Assembly: GCA_037157565.1 (NCBI GenBank)
Contig: JAZHRO010000014.1
Span: forward strand, 104,811,501 to 104,875,500
Length of the DNA: 64,000 nucleotides
Reading direction: 5' to 3'
Source of the DNA: Thalassia testudinum
Lineage: Eukaryota > Streptophyta > Magnoliopsida > Alismatales > Hydrocharitaceae
The notes beneath the pieces were generated by a model, which ran no database searches, had not been told where the DNA came from, and worked only from the letters and a program-made list of their open reading frames with translations. The translations under genes were made by a program, and so were the position numbers. Of this stretch, positions 35,162 through 45,830 are shown in pieces (within the stretch, counting starts at the first letter, position 1; the number at the start of each line of letters is the position of its first letter).

Positions 35162-36884
35162 GCGCATGTATATACTCTCTTCTCTCTGTAGAACTAACCG
35201 GATTTTCACGATACTCAGGTGATATTCTACTTACTCTACCCTTTTCATGTCCTTATTTTTACAATGAGGATCTCATCCCCTTGCCTCTCTTTTCTCTTGT
35301 GTGTGTAGGAATCAATTGCAGAAAGAAAGCAGGAAATTTTGAGAAGCTTGAAGTATTTTGTCTTCCCGCAGAATTTTAGGTTAGTTCTCCCTTTCTTATC
35401 ACATTTATCCTTGAAAACTACCAAAAATATATTAAACTTGGCTTTCAGGATCTTAAATCTTAATTAAGTGGAGTGGAGCAATTTAAAACTCATTGTTTGC
35501 TTGTTTGCACCATTAAACACCACTCCATTTCAAGTGCAGGTGTTCTATTTTTCAGATCCAAACTTCTATCAATATTTGAAAAATCAATTCCAAACACCAC
35601 AAGTCACCTAAAATCTTGAAATTTCACCCAAAGATTCCAAATCAAGCTAGAAACATCTGTTCCAAATTTCAAAGTAATTAGATTTGTAATTAATTTTTAA
35701 AAATTCATGGACTACAGAGGAGTTATACACTTTATTCTTCCTATTTTGTTACTGTCCATGAATTTTTAGATTACTTAGCCAATTTTTACGAAATTTAGCT
35801 TTCTGGAATCCTTGTAAAATTCCACACATCATATAGAACCATCAAAATTTTTTGAGGTAAGTGGTGGTACAGAAAGTCCTAAATACCCACGAGTATCATT
35901 TCTAGACTTTGACACCAGCACAAATAAAAATTCAAAACAATTATCAAACAAATTCCTAAAATCTTAAAAAAAATTTTCTGGAATCCTTGTTTAATTTTCT
36001 TCAAAGTAGTGGTATTTTTTGACTTGTTTGGACCACTACTTAATACAGAAAGCCTAAAAACAACTCATTGGCAGTAATTTTCTACCATAAGATCAAATTG
36101 CATTAGGATTTTCTTTGTATTTCTAGAAAATCACTTTTAAAGGAAATTGACCATCACCAATACAACTAATTTTCCTTTGATTGTAGAAGTTTCAAACTTG
36201 TTTGAACATTTAAAAAGAGAAACCCTAAAATACATTAAATTAAATTGAATCTTAAAAGACCGAAATACAAAAATTGTGTGACAACTTATTTTTCATTGGA
36301 ATCAACTTCCAATTCTTGCACAAACACACAAAAAAAAATTGAAATAACAGGGAAATAACCCAATTAACGCTCTCCACATTCTATGTGCACTATAGTATCC
36401 TAGACCTAACTAAAATCCGCAGCAACTTAACCCCTAAGGTTTCATCAACTTAGGCTTGCTAAATAGGTCTTAAGTTTTCTCTAGTTAATACTCATTCTGT
36501 CATCTATATCTGGTGTTCAGGCTAAGGGGCCGTGTCAAACGACCAGGCACAGGTTTGTACAAGCACATGGAATTTTCCTAGGAAATGCTTGGGCCCAAAC
36601 CTCCCCTTAAGCAACTTGGCTAGATTTGTTGACAGAACAAGTATTCACTGTTGATTACTTATTTCCTAGGTAGACCAAGTCTTAGGTTAATTTCTAGGGA
36701 GTCAAAATTAAGTTAGGTTTAGAATTTGATTGCTTGTGTGCACACTTCTTTCATCTCCATCTCTTCTCCTCCCCTCCCGTTCTTCCATTTTATGCACGGG
36801 CGACGGCCTCAACATCTGCGCTTGGAGGGACCATTTGATTTCGCCCCACACGTAAAAAGATCGCTTTTTCTTTCTTCTCACAAT
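35162..36884 (+). other. Leader of element I
   Basis: AT-rich and gene-free. Two diverged copies of a segment with CTGGAATCCTTGT and GTGGTGGTACAGAAAGTCCT / CCACTACTTAATACAGAAAGCC occur near 35808-35890 and 35980-36060. AACGCTCTCCACATTCTATG at 36366-36385 and GTGTCAAACGACC (36533-36545) belong to the shared leader block. Confidence 0.6.
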
Positions 36885-38568
36885 ATGAAAAATCAACAAA
36901 ATAGGTCCACTGACCCTTCCACTTCCACCTCTAATCCCACCTCTAACCCCACTAATAACCCTAATTCTGACCCTTCCACCCACAACCCCCCCACCTTTGA
37001 TTTCCCGCACTTGGAGCTCCCTAATGCTGATTTGCCTCAATCACAATATCAAGCCCACCCCCCCTCCACCCCGCCTGATCTCTTGACAATGATGGCTAAG
37101 CAGATTGCTAAATTGAATGCCAATCAACAAATGTTGACTAGGAACATCCAAAACTTAGCCAATCAAAGGCCAAACCCACCACCCTGTCAGCAGCCTGTTA
37201 TTCCTCTAAAAGATTTTTATGATCCTTCTTATTATGAGGAACAACCAGGGGTGGTCATACCAGAAGGGGACATCGAGATCAAGCCAGCAATCTTGGACTT
37301 GATTAAACATTTCCATGGCCTTCCTAGGGAAGACCTATTCAGCCACCTTGAAGAGATAACTCTTCTTACACAAACAGCCCGTTCCCGAAATGTGCAAGAA
37401 GACCTATGGCTGATCCGGCTATTTCCATTATCTCTTAAAGATAAGGCCGCTTATTGGTTCAGGACCATTGGCCGACCCGTCACAACTTAGCCTAAGCTCA
37501 AGAGCGCCTTCCTTAAGAAATTCTTTCCCATAGGTCGTACTAATTCCCTGCAAAGATCTATTACGACCTTTCAACAAAAATCTGGTGAGACTTTTCATGA
37601 TTCTTGGGAAAGATTTCAAGATCTCCTAAGAAGTTGCCCGCACCACGAGATTCCTTTATGGCAGCTCGTGTAGATCTTCTATCATGGATTAGAAGATCAA
37701 ATCCGACGTTTCGTCGATGCCTTGTGTGGCAGCAACTTCTTGAATAAGGATGCTGACAGTGCTTATGACCTTTTTGAAGAAATGAGTGAAAACTCAATTA
37801 ATCAAGCTTCCATGAACACATTTTGTAGAACTTCAAACCCGAAGTTCAGTGTTCATGAAGTAGGCACTCAATCTATTCCTGTAACCCAAGATGATCTTCA
37901 AATGATTGCACAAAAACTCGACCAAATGCACATTAATCAAAAGAAGATTGAGGAAAGACTTGCCACATCAACCCAAGCTCCACACAATCCAAATCTAACC
38001 CAACCTAACTTTCCACGAAGAGAAAATTTACACAATCTCAACATTACTGCTGATTATTACTAGTATTCAAATGTTGCCCATAATTCACTGGGGAATTACA
38101 ACTATCCAGATCATAACCCCACTCAAAATATTTCTGCCATCCAGGAGTCATTTAAACATTCTTCCAATTTGAAGAATTACCCGAACTACTCCTGGAATAA
38201 TCAGGTTCCTCCCCAACCAAATCAATTTAATGGGTATGGATCTAATCAACTTATCAATCTGGGCCATCTCAAGAAGACATCAATGCCCAGATGTTGAAAA
38301 CCCTGCAGGATATGCAAAGAGAAACAACAGAAATAACTCGTGCTATTAATAATCTCAATGATCAATTAGGGGTTATTTCAAACCAAAGACCTACAAGGCA
38401 CTCACCATCCAAACCCACACCAAACTTTGTCAATCATAGGAACCAACACCTAGGTGGACACCAACATCAGAACCACACTATTTAGCCTCCTATTAACCCG
38501 ATATCTCAGCACCAATCTAGTTTCTATCAACAACAGACCCCCCACCTCCTCCCAGTGATAACCAAACT
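36885..38568 (+). pseudogene. Element I gag
   Basis: The probable ATG at 36885 (MKNQQNRSTDPSTSTSNPTS) is followed by a Pro/Asn-rich N-terminus and the retrotransposon gag domain: LDLIKHFHGLPREDLFSHLE, LFPLSLKDKAAYWF, FLKKFFPIGRTNSLQR, FYHGLEDQIRRFVDALCGSN, EEMSENSINQASMN. In-frame TAG stops are at 37488-37490 and 37671-37673. The frame closes at 38061-38063 and then Gln/Asn-rich sequence continues in shifted frames. Clearly related to C gag but well diverged. Confidence 0.85.
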
Positions 38569-39360
38569 GTGCATGGAGTTACATTGAGGAGTGGGAACAC
38601 CACCACTAATTTAAGGCCTTTAAATCAAATTGATGAAGCCTACTCTCAACCTCTGCAAATCGAATCTCTTAACCTCACTCAGGAAGAAGAAAAAGAAATA
38701 CCAAAAACACTTGATTCAAATCCTATTTCTCACTCTCAAACACTGCCATCCAATCTTTTTGATCAGAAGTCAGAGCCCTCTCACCAAGATCTTTTGGACT
38801 TATTTGAGCGAGTCGAGAAGAATATCCCCCTCCTAGATGCCACCCCTGCATTTGCAAAATTTTTGAAAGAAAAGTTTACTCCACCAGGGGAGGATCAGAA
38901 TATAGGAAGGGTGGTCCTTTCTAAGACAACAAGCTCAGTTATTCAAAGTAAGCTACCTCTCACAAAAAAGGGCCCGGGAGCATCCCTCACCTCAATTGTC
39001 ATAAATGACACCATTTTTTTTTGCGCCCCTCTCAACTTAGGTAACTCCATTAATATCATTCTCCCGATCTTATTCGAGGAATCTCAATTCAGTGATTTTA
39101 AAGCTACTAAGGTTCAATTTCAATTGGGAGATCGATATACCATTCAACCACGAGGAATCATTGAGGATCATATTGTCAAGGTCCAGAATTATCTAAATTC
39201 GATAAATTTTCTAGTCCTTGAATAGAGGTACCTGCAACTCTCACTAATACCATTCTTGGAAGACCCCTTCTGATTACTGCAATAGCTAATATCAACTCTC
39301 ATTTTGGGAAAATGAATATAAGTTGCGGTAACCAGATTTTCTCATTAGATTTATTTTAAG
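38569..39360 (+). pseudogene. Element I protease, active-site Asp replaced by Asn
   Basis: The junction motif GVTLRSGN opens a frame to 39225 with PLLDATPAFAKFLKEKFTPP, then APLNLGNSINIILPILFEES where the clade has (L)LDLGxSxNLLP, so the catalytic Asp is Asn. QFQLGDRYTIQPRGIIEDHI and FLVLE follow. After a frameshift near 39225 the ILGRPLL block continues. Loss of the Asp should abolish proteolysis. Confidence 0.8.
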
Positions 39361-39805
39361 CTTTCAAGAGATCCATTGATCATAAAATTTTTGAGGACAC
39401 CTGATAATACATTGGAAGCAATTTGTGAGAAATCTTTGTTGATCAATTCCTACTCAGCTTTGACTACCATGGATCTAGATTTTATTGATTCCTATTCTAA
39501 GGATGATTTTGTAGCCTGAGACTTTTCAGATCAACTAGGGTTTGACTTTTACTCTTTCAATCTTCCTTATTTTTCACCAAAAACATCCACACTAACTTCA
39601 CCCACCCTACCTCTCACTGACTACTTTCTCCCTCCCTTTCCATTGGACCTACCACTCGATCCACCCAAGTTTGGCATTTTACATGAACTTAAACCATGGC
39701 CTGACCTGGGTCATTTTTCCATTTCATTTTGATCATTATTTCTTTATCAATCATCCTTTTAGGGATCTTAAGGAAAACACATTTCTTGAGGACATTCAAG
39801 TGTCC
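39361..39805 (+). other. Post-protease remnant of element I; RT and integrase absent
   Basis: Degraded coding sequence (FSLDLF, then many stops) leads in about 450 bp to the post-pol motif region. No RT, RNase H or integrase motif is found between protease and the 3' region, so about 3.5 kb present in C is absent here. Confidence 0.65.
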
Positions 39806-41214
39806 AATTATTTACATGATTGTCCATCTTCCGTGCATACCTTCACGCCTGGCTGAATGGCATAAAAGCTAGCACTGGATGGGAGGTAACCCATCATTTT
39901 TTCTGCTTTCCTTTTTCCTTTCTTTTTCTTGGTTTTGACCATCCTAAACCCGACCGCCCTTCACTAAGGTGATCCCTTTTCCCTCATAATGCATGAAGAC
40001 GTTGCATATCTTAAGCATGGGGGTATTCTTAAAATTTTGACGATCGAATTAGGATTTCAAAACCTGAAAACATGCATTTTTCTTTAGTCATTTTTATTTT
40101 CTAGCATGCATATCCAAAAAAAAAATATTGAAAACTTTTTGAGGAAAAATTTTGAAATCGAGACTAAGGTTGAAAACTCACTTTTGGTACAATGGGATTT
40201 TATCTTTAACAAGCTAGGGATGAGGATGCAGATCTGATCATTAGAATTTCAGGGTTTATTTTTAAACCAGATCAGATATCCTTCTCTAAAATTCCATCTG
40301 AACTCGTGATAGTTCAGGTGACTTGATCCTCTTTTGTAATATGGAAAGTATCTGGCTTAGTTTCCGATTCAAAAACTTGCTTTTCTTGTGGAACTTCTTG
40401 TGTCAAATTTCACACACAAGCCAACACCTCAAAAACTACTAAAAATTAGAAAAACCCCATGTTTGGCCTTAGTAAAAGTCTGAAGCAGATCATTGGTTTG
40501 AGTTCCCACCGTCGAGAAGGAGGAAAACGTCTCCTTTTAGGACGCGATGTCAACATGTTACCACCTCGGCGCTGCTCCATATCTATACTAATATCTTTAG
40601 ACAGAGCATTAAGGTGCATTTTAGCAGCTCAAGTGTCTTGGATGGTGCTCTACCTATAGTGTCGGAGCAAGAGCTTGAGTTTGCCTGGAGCGCCCCTTTA
40701 CACCGCATTGTGTTCTGGGGTTGTGAGCTCCTAGGTGGTGTCATGGACAGTGCTATCACGAAATACTGGCGCCAAAGCCCCCTCGAGGATTGGTAACGGG
40801 AATGATCCTCCCGACACATCTGTTGTAAGACTAACCTAAAAATAAGCATCGGGGACAAAAAAAAAAAGTTTTAAACCAAAAACACACCCTTATAAATGTT
40901 GGCTTTGCACAAGCACGGACACAATATTTTAAAGGTTATTGCAAGTTGCGAATCAGATTCAAGAGCCCGAAAAATCCTAAAAACAAAAATTTCAAGTCAT
41001 CTGAATTAACAAGGGGTTAATCTGTGAATTTTCTGGAGGATATATTGATCCCATTTTGTCTAATTTTTTGACCCAAAAAAATAAATCCCGATGTTTATCT
41101 TTAACAAATCCCGTACCCCCTGTGTTAAATCAACCAAGGTCCCATAATCTCTTTTTCCTCAAAAGTAAAAAAAAAATTAGATTTCCCAAAAATTTCGTTT
41201 TGTAAAAATTAAAG

Positions 41215-41252
41215 TTTTGCTAAGAGACTAGCAAAAGATAAGCATAGGGGTG
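41215..41252 (+). other. Hairpin and second polypurine tract of element I, copy 1
   Basis: TTTTGCTA AGAGAC TAGCAAAA (8-bp stem) then GATAAGCATAGGGGTG before TGATAAATGCC. Copy 2 is at 43504-43541. Confidence 0.8.
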
Positions 41253-42099
41253 TGATAAATGCCATTTTATCATCATTCTTATGCATTAAAGCAAACCTAG
41301 TTCTTAGGATTATGCTCTGCAAATGGGTTTTTGAGCTGCATTTAGGCATTAATTAGGTTAGGCATGCATTACACTTTTTGTTGTATTTTTAATGTGTTTT
41401 TGTGAGTATTAGGGATATACAGATTGCCAGATCCCTAGAACCCTAGCACTCAGGAAGGCAACTGGTGAAAGAGAAGCTCTCACCAGCTGGATCTCAACTT
41501 GATCCAGCTCACCATAGCTGGAATTTAGCTCACTTGGACTAGGGTTAGCTCATCCTAGCTTCATTCAGCTTATCTCAGCTGAATGGCAGCTCAAGAGAGC
41601 TCATCTTAGCTTACCCTAGCTCAGGTCAGCTCAGATCCAGCTAAACTTAGCTGAGTCTAGCTCATCTCAGCTCCTATTAGGCCACAAAGAGCTCTAGCTA
41701 GCTCATCTAAGTTGACTAGAGTTCACCCCAGCTCAGGTTCAGCTACATCCAGCTCTACTCGACTCCAGCCAGCTGAAGATGACTTCATTTCAGCTCTGGA
41801 AGCTCAAGTCCAGCTCCTGGGGATTCAACTTAGCTCAACTCAGTTGAAGTAAGCTACCTTAGCTACCCCAACCAGCTTGATCCTCCCTGGAAACACCAGA
41901 CCCAACTCACCTCAGCTCATTATGGTAAAAGTCAGCTCACTTTAGCTTGGCTTAGTAGCTAGCAAAGAACTAGCAAGCTAAGCCAGCTAGAGTAGCCCCA
42001 TGCCACCCTCTTCAGCTGCTGCCAGCTCCAACTCAAGCTCCAGACTTCTCCTCAACTCCTCTCTTCAAACCCTAGCACTAATACCTCCTCCTCTACTCC
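41253..42099 (+). repeat. Partial LTR of element I, copy 1
   Basis: It starts TGATAAATGCCATTTTATCA and is cut by the tandem junction. It contains the AGCT-phased stretch (41475-41672). Confidence 0.85.
41475..41672. repeat. AGCT array phased at about 10.2 bp
   Basis: AGCT starts at 41475, 41485, 41506, 41516, 41527, 41547, 41557, 41567, 41577, 41588, 41598, 41608, 41618, 41628, 41639, 41649, 41659 and 41669. All spacings are 10, 11, 20 or 21, giving a mean of about 10.2 bp per period. Unit sequences resemble AGCTCATCTT but are degenerate. A copy is at 43764-43961 in the duplicated unit. Confidence 0.93.
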
Positions 42100-44389
42100 A
42101 ATTATTTACATGATTGTCCATCTTCCGTGCATACCTTCACGCCTGGCTGAATGGCGTAAAAGCTAGCACTGGATGGGAGGTAACCCATCATTTTTTCTGC
42201 TTTCCTTTTTCCTTTCTTTTTCTTGGTTTTGACCATCCTAAACCTGACTGCCCTTCACTAAGGTGATCCCTTTTCCCTCATAATGCATGAAGACGTTGCA
42301 TATCTTAAGCATGGGGGTATTCTTAAAATTTTGACGATCGAATTAGGATTTTCAAAACCTGAAAACATGCATTTTTCTTTAGTCATTTTTATTTTCTAGC
42401 ATGCATATCCAAAAAAAAATATTGAAAACTTTTTGAGGAAAAATTTTGAAATCGAGACTAAGGTTGAAAACTCACTTTTGGTACAATGGGATTTTATCTT
42501 TAACAAACTAGGGATGAGGATGCAGATCTGATCATTAGAATTTCAGGGTTTATTTTTAAACCAGATCAAATATCCTTCTCTAAAATTCCATCTGAACTCG
42601 TGATAGTTCAGGTGACTTGATCCTCTTTTGTAATATGGAAAGTATCTGGCTTAGTTTCCGATTCAAAAACTTGCTTTTCTTGTGGAACTTCTTGTGTCAA
42701 ATTTCACACACAAGCCAACACCTCAAAAACGACTAAAAATCAGAAAAACCCCATGTTTGGCCTTAGTAAAAGTCTGAAGTAGATCATTGGTTTGAGTTCC
42801 CACCATCGGGAGGAAAATGCCTCCTTTTAGGACGCGATGATAACATGTTACCGCCTCGGCGCTGCTCCATATCTATACTAATATCTTTAGACAGAGCATT
42901 AAGGTGCATTTTAGCAGCTCAAGTGTCTTGGATGGTGCTCTACCTATAGTGTCGGAGCAAGAGCTTGAGTTTGCCTGGAGCGCCCCTTTACACCGCATTG
43001 TGTTCTGGGCTTGTGAGCTCCTAGGTGGTGTCATGGACAGTGCTATCTCGAAATACTAGCGCCAAATCCCCCTCGAGGATTGGTAACGGGAATGATCCCC
43101 CCGACACATCTGTTGTAAGACTAAGCTAAAAATAAGCATCGGGGACAAAAAAAAAAGTTTTAAACCAAAAACACACCCTTATAAATGTTGGCTTTTCACA
43201 AGCACGGACACAACGTTTTAAAGGTTATTGCAAGTTGCGAATCAGATTCAAGAGCCAGAAAAATCCTAAAAATAAAAATTTCAAGTCATCTGAATTAACA
43301 AGGGGTTAATCTATGAATTTTCTGGAGGATATATTGATCCCATTTTGTCTAATTTTTTGATCCAAAAAAATAAATCCCGATGTTTATCTTTAACAAATCC
43401 CGTACCCCCTGTGTTAAACCAACCAAGGTCCCATAATCTCTTTTTCCTCAAAAGTCAAAAAAAAATTCGATTTCCCAAAAATTTTGTTTTGCAAAAATTA
43501 AAGTTTTGCTAAGAGACTAGCAAAAGATAAGCATAGGGGTGTGATAAATGCCATTTTATCATCATTGTTATGCATTAAAGCAAACCTAGTTCTTAGGATT
43601 GTGCTCTGCAAATGGTTTTTTGAGCTGCATTTAGGCATTAATTAGGTTAGGCATGCATTACACTTTTTGTTGTATTTTTAATGTATTTTTGTGAGTATTA
43701 GGGATATACAGATTGCCAGATCCCTAGAACCCTAGCACTCAGGAAGGCAACTGGTGAAAGAGAAGCTCTCACCAGCTGGATCTCAACTTGATCCAGCTCA
43801 CCATAGCTGGAATTCAGCTCACTTGAACTAGGGTTAGCTCATCCTAGCTTCATTCAACTTATCTCAGCTGAATGGCAGCTCAAGAGAGCTCATCTTAGCT
43901 TACCCTAGCTCAGGTCAGCTCAGATCCAGCTCAACTTAGCTGAGTCTAGCTCATCTCAGCTCCTATTAGTCCACAAGGAGCTCTAGCTAGCTCATCTAAG
44001 TTGACTAGAGTTCACCCCAACTCAGGTTCAGCTACATCCAGCTCTACTCGACTCCAGCCAACTGAAGATGACTTCATTTCAGCTCTGGAAGCTCAAGTCC
44101 AGCTCCTGGGGATTCAACTTAGCTCAACTCAATTGAAGTAAGCTACCTTAGCTACCCCAACCAGCTTGATCCTCCCTGGGAACACCAGACCCAACTCACC
44201 TCAGCTCATTATGGTAAAAGTCAGCTCACTTTAGCTTGGCTTAGTAGCTAGTAAAGAACTAGCAAGCTAAGCCAGCTAGAGTAGCCCCATGCCACCCTCT
44301 TCAGCTGCTGCCAGCTCCAACTCAAGCTCCAGACTTCTCCTCAACTCCTATCTTCAAACCCTAGCTCTAATACCTCCTCCTCTACTCCA
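42100..44389 (+). repeat. Tandem duplication, unit 2 (element I 3' region)
   Basis: The second copy of 39806-42099: first tract 42308-42322, hairpin 43504-43525, LTR start at 43542. Differences are mainly transitions and 1-3 nt indels, so the duplication is not very recent. Confidence 0.93.
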
Positions 44390-45429
44390 CTACTAGCTAA
44401 GCTAGCTTAGCTTAGCTTAGCTAGACTCCAGCTCCCTTGGCCAATCACCACCTAAAACTTAGCCCTAACTAGCTCCACCAAGTAAGCCCACGTAAGCTTC
44501 CACCTAAGCTACCCTACTCCACCTCAACTTGGCGCCAACAAGACACACCTCTTCAACCCACACCATCACCAAAAGACACCATGAAAATGGTGCCAAAAAC
44601 CACCTCCAACCACCTTAGTTTTTGGTGCCGACTCTCCATTCATCCCAACCATCCATCTAACACTTAAACCCACCTTAACCCTTCCTAACTTGGTGCCAAA
44701 AATGACCTTCTAGAAGACACCCAAGTTGGCGTCAATTTGTGGTGTCTCTCCACCACCAAAAGCCACCAACATCACCATAACTACCCCCCTCCAAACCCTT
44801 CATTTGGCGCCAACTAACCTTGGCCCTAGGATCAACCAACTACCCATAACCACCAGCTAAACACATCCCAGCCATCCACCTAACCCACGCCTACAACTCC
44901 CCTCTCCACCTCTATAAATACCCATCATATTCCACCAAAAAAATCCACCCTTGGCTACAATTTTCTACCCATATTTCCACCTACATAGAAGGTCAAGAGA
45001 AGAAGAAGAAGATTAAGGGGATACTCTGCCCCCTTGGTGCCTTCCCCTCTTCTCTTCTCTCTTGTGCCCATGCCAGCCAAGGAAGGAAGCCAGGCATTGG
45101 AGGGCAACCTAGGGTACACACCTACCCTAGGAAGTGGAGGATTTGCTGGTGGTACACTACCACCCTTGGAGGAGGAATCAAATGTGGTCCACACCACCTT
45201 AGGAGAAACCCTTGAAGGTGGAATTTCATCCACCTTGGAGGAGTCAAGCATGCCCCCCTTAGGCTTGAGTTTCATTCCTGAGCAAGTGACTTGAATTTCG
45301 CAAAATATTGCCTCCTTGGATGACCCTAGATACTCCCCTATCTAGGTTACAAATTTTAAAAGCGAACGGATTTACACGTTGCAGCAACTTAAAACCCTAA
45401 TCTTAAAAACTGTGTAATTTTTTGTATCA
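43542..45429 (+). repeat. LTR of element I (copy 2, full length)
   Basis: A 1.89-kb LTR starting TGATAAATGCC and ending GTATCA. It holds the AGCT array, a CTAGCTTAGCTTAGCTTAG run at 44400-44420, a TATA box (44913-44920) and a late GCCTCCTTGGATGACC motif like the 3' ends of the G LTRs. The right boundary is inferred from this similarity. Confidence 0.7.
44913..44920 (+). promoter_or_regulatory. Candidate TATA box in the LTR of element I
   Basis: CTCTATAAATACCC follows a CT-rich stretch and precedes a purine-rich region containing AAGAGAAGAAGAAGAAGATT. There is a single good match in the LTR. Confidence 0.55.
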
Positions 45430-45830
45430 GTCACCTAGGGTCGTAGAAACCCGAAGTCCATTTTAATGGCCGCCTAGTGAGTCTTTCACTCTTTTCACTA
45501 AATGCTTAGCACTTAGAGTCCTTTTCGAGTCTTAGGTGGGTCAAATAGCCGTAAAAAGTTATCCCGAAACTCCAAAAGTCCAAAAAAATTAGAAAAGAAC
45601 AAAAAAGCAAAAAAAAGTATCTTCCCTTTTCAAATAAGGCGAGGACTTGGGCGGTCAACATTCTGGCAGACACCTGGGTACTGTTGAGGCTTCGTAGTTT
45701 AGGACCTTAGTTGAAATTTTCAATTATTAATAAACAACTTAGGCCTAAGCGATCGAGTCCTAACTCTATTTTTTTACATAGCATGTAGTTTAATTTTGCT
45801 TGGGACTAGCAAAAGATAGGCATGGGGGTA
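45430..45830 (+). other. 3' untranslated region, hairpin and polypurine tract of element G
   Basis: Gene-free sequence resuming after I. The hairpin TTTTGCTTG GGA CTAGCAAAA (one mismatch) is at 45794-45814, followed by GATAGGCATGGGGGTA directly before the LTR start at 45831. Confidence 0.75.

Larger units (their letters stand above)
39806..42099 (+). repeat. Tandem duplication, unit 1 (element I 3' region)
   Basis: A 2294-bp unit with the end of the coding remnant, ATGGCATAAAAGCTAGCACT, first polypurine tract (40013-40027), 3' untranslated region, hairpin (41215-41236), second tract, and the first 847 bp of the LTR from 41253. It is repeated head to tail as 42100-44389 with scattered substitutions. 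Both ends lie at TCCA, giving 4-nt microhomology at the junction. Confidence 0.93.
35162..45429 (+). mobile_element. Element I: gag-protease-only Athila derivative with duplicated 3' region
   Basis: A leader, gag, degenerate protease, no RT or integrase, then post-pol motif, polypurine tracts and LTR start, with the last 2.29 kb present twice in tandem. No LTR or primer site is found at its left side, so it entered G by recombination or lost its 5' end. The LTR ends at about 45429, where G 3' sequence resumes. Confidence 0.7.

Noticed and set aside
40459..40858. Short frames on both strands in the I 3' region
   Set aside because: The second copy of the duplication (42750-43150) has indels and changes that break them. 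The region is better explained as a conserved RNA element.
41475..43961. CRISPR-like spaced repeats
   Set aside because: The 10-bp phased AGCT stretch has no long repeats or spacers, and this is plant nuclear DNA.
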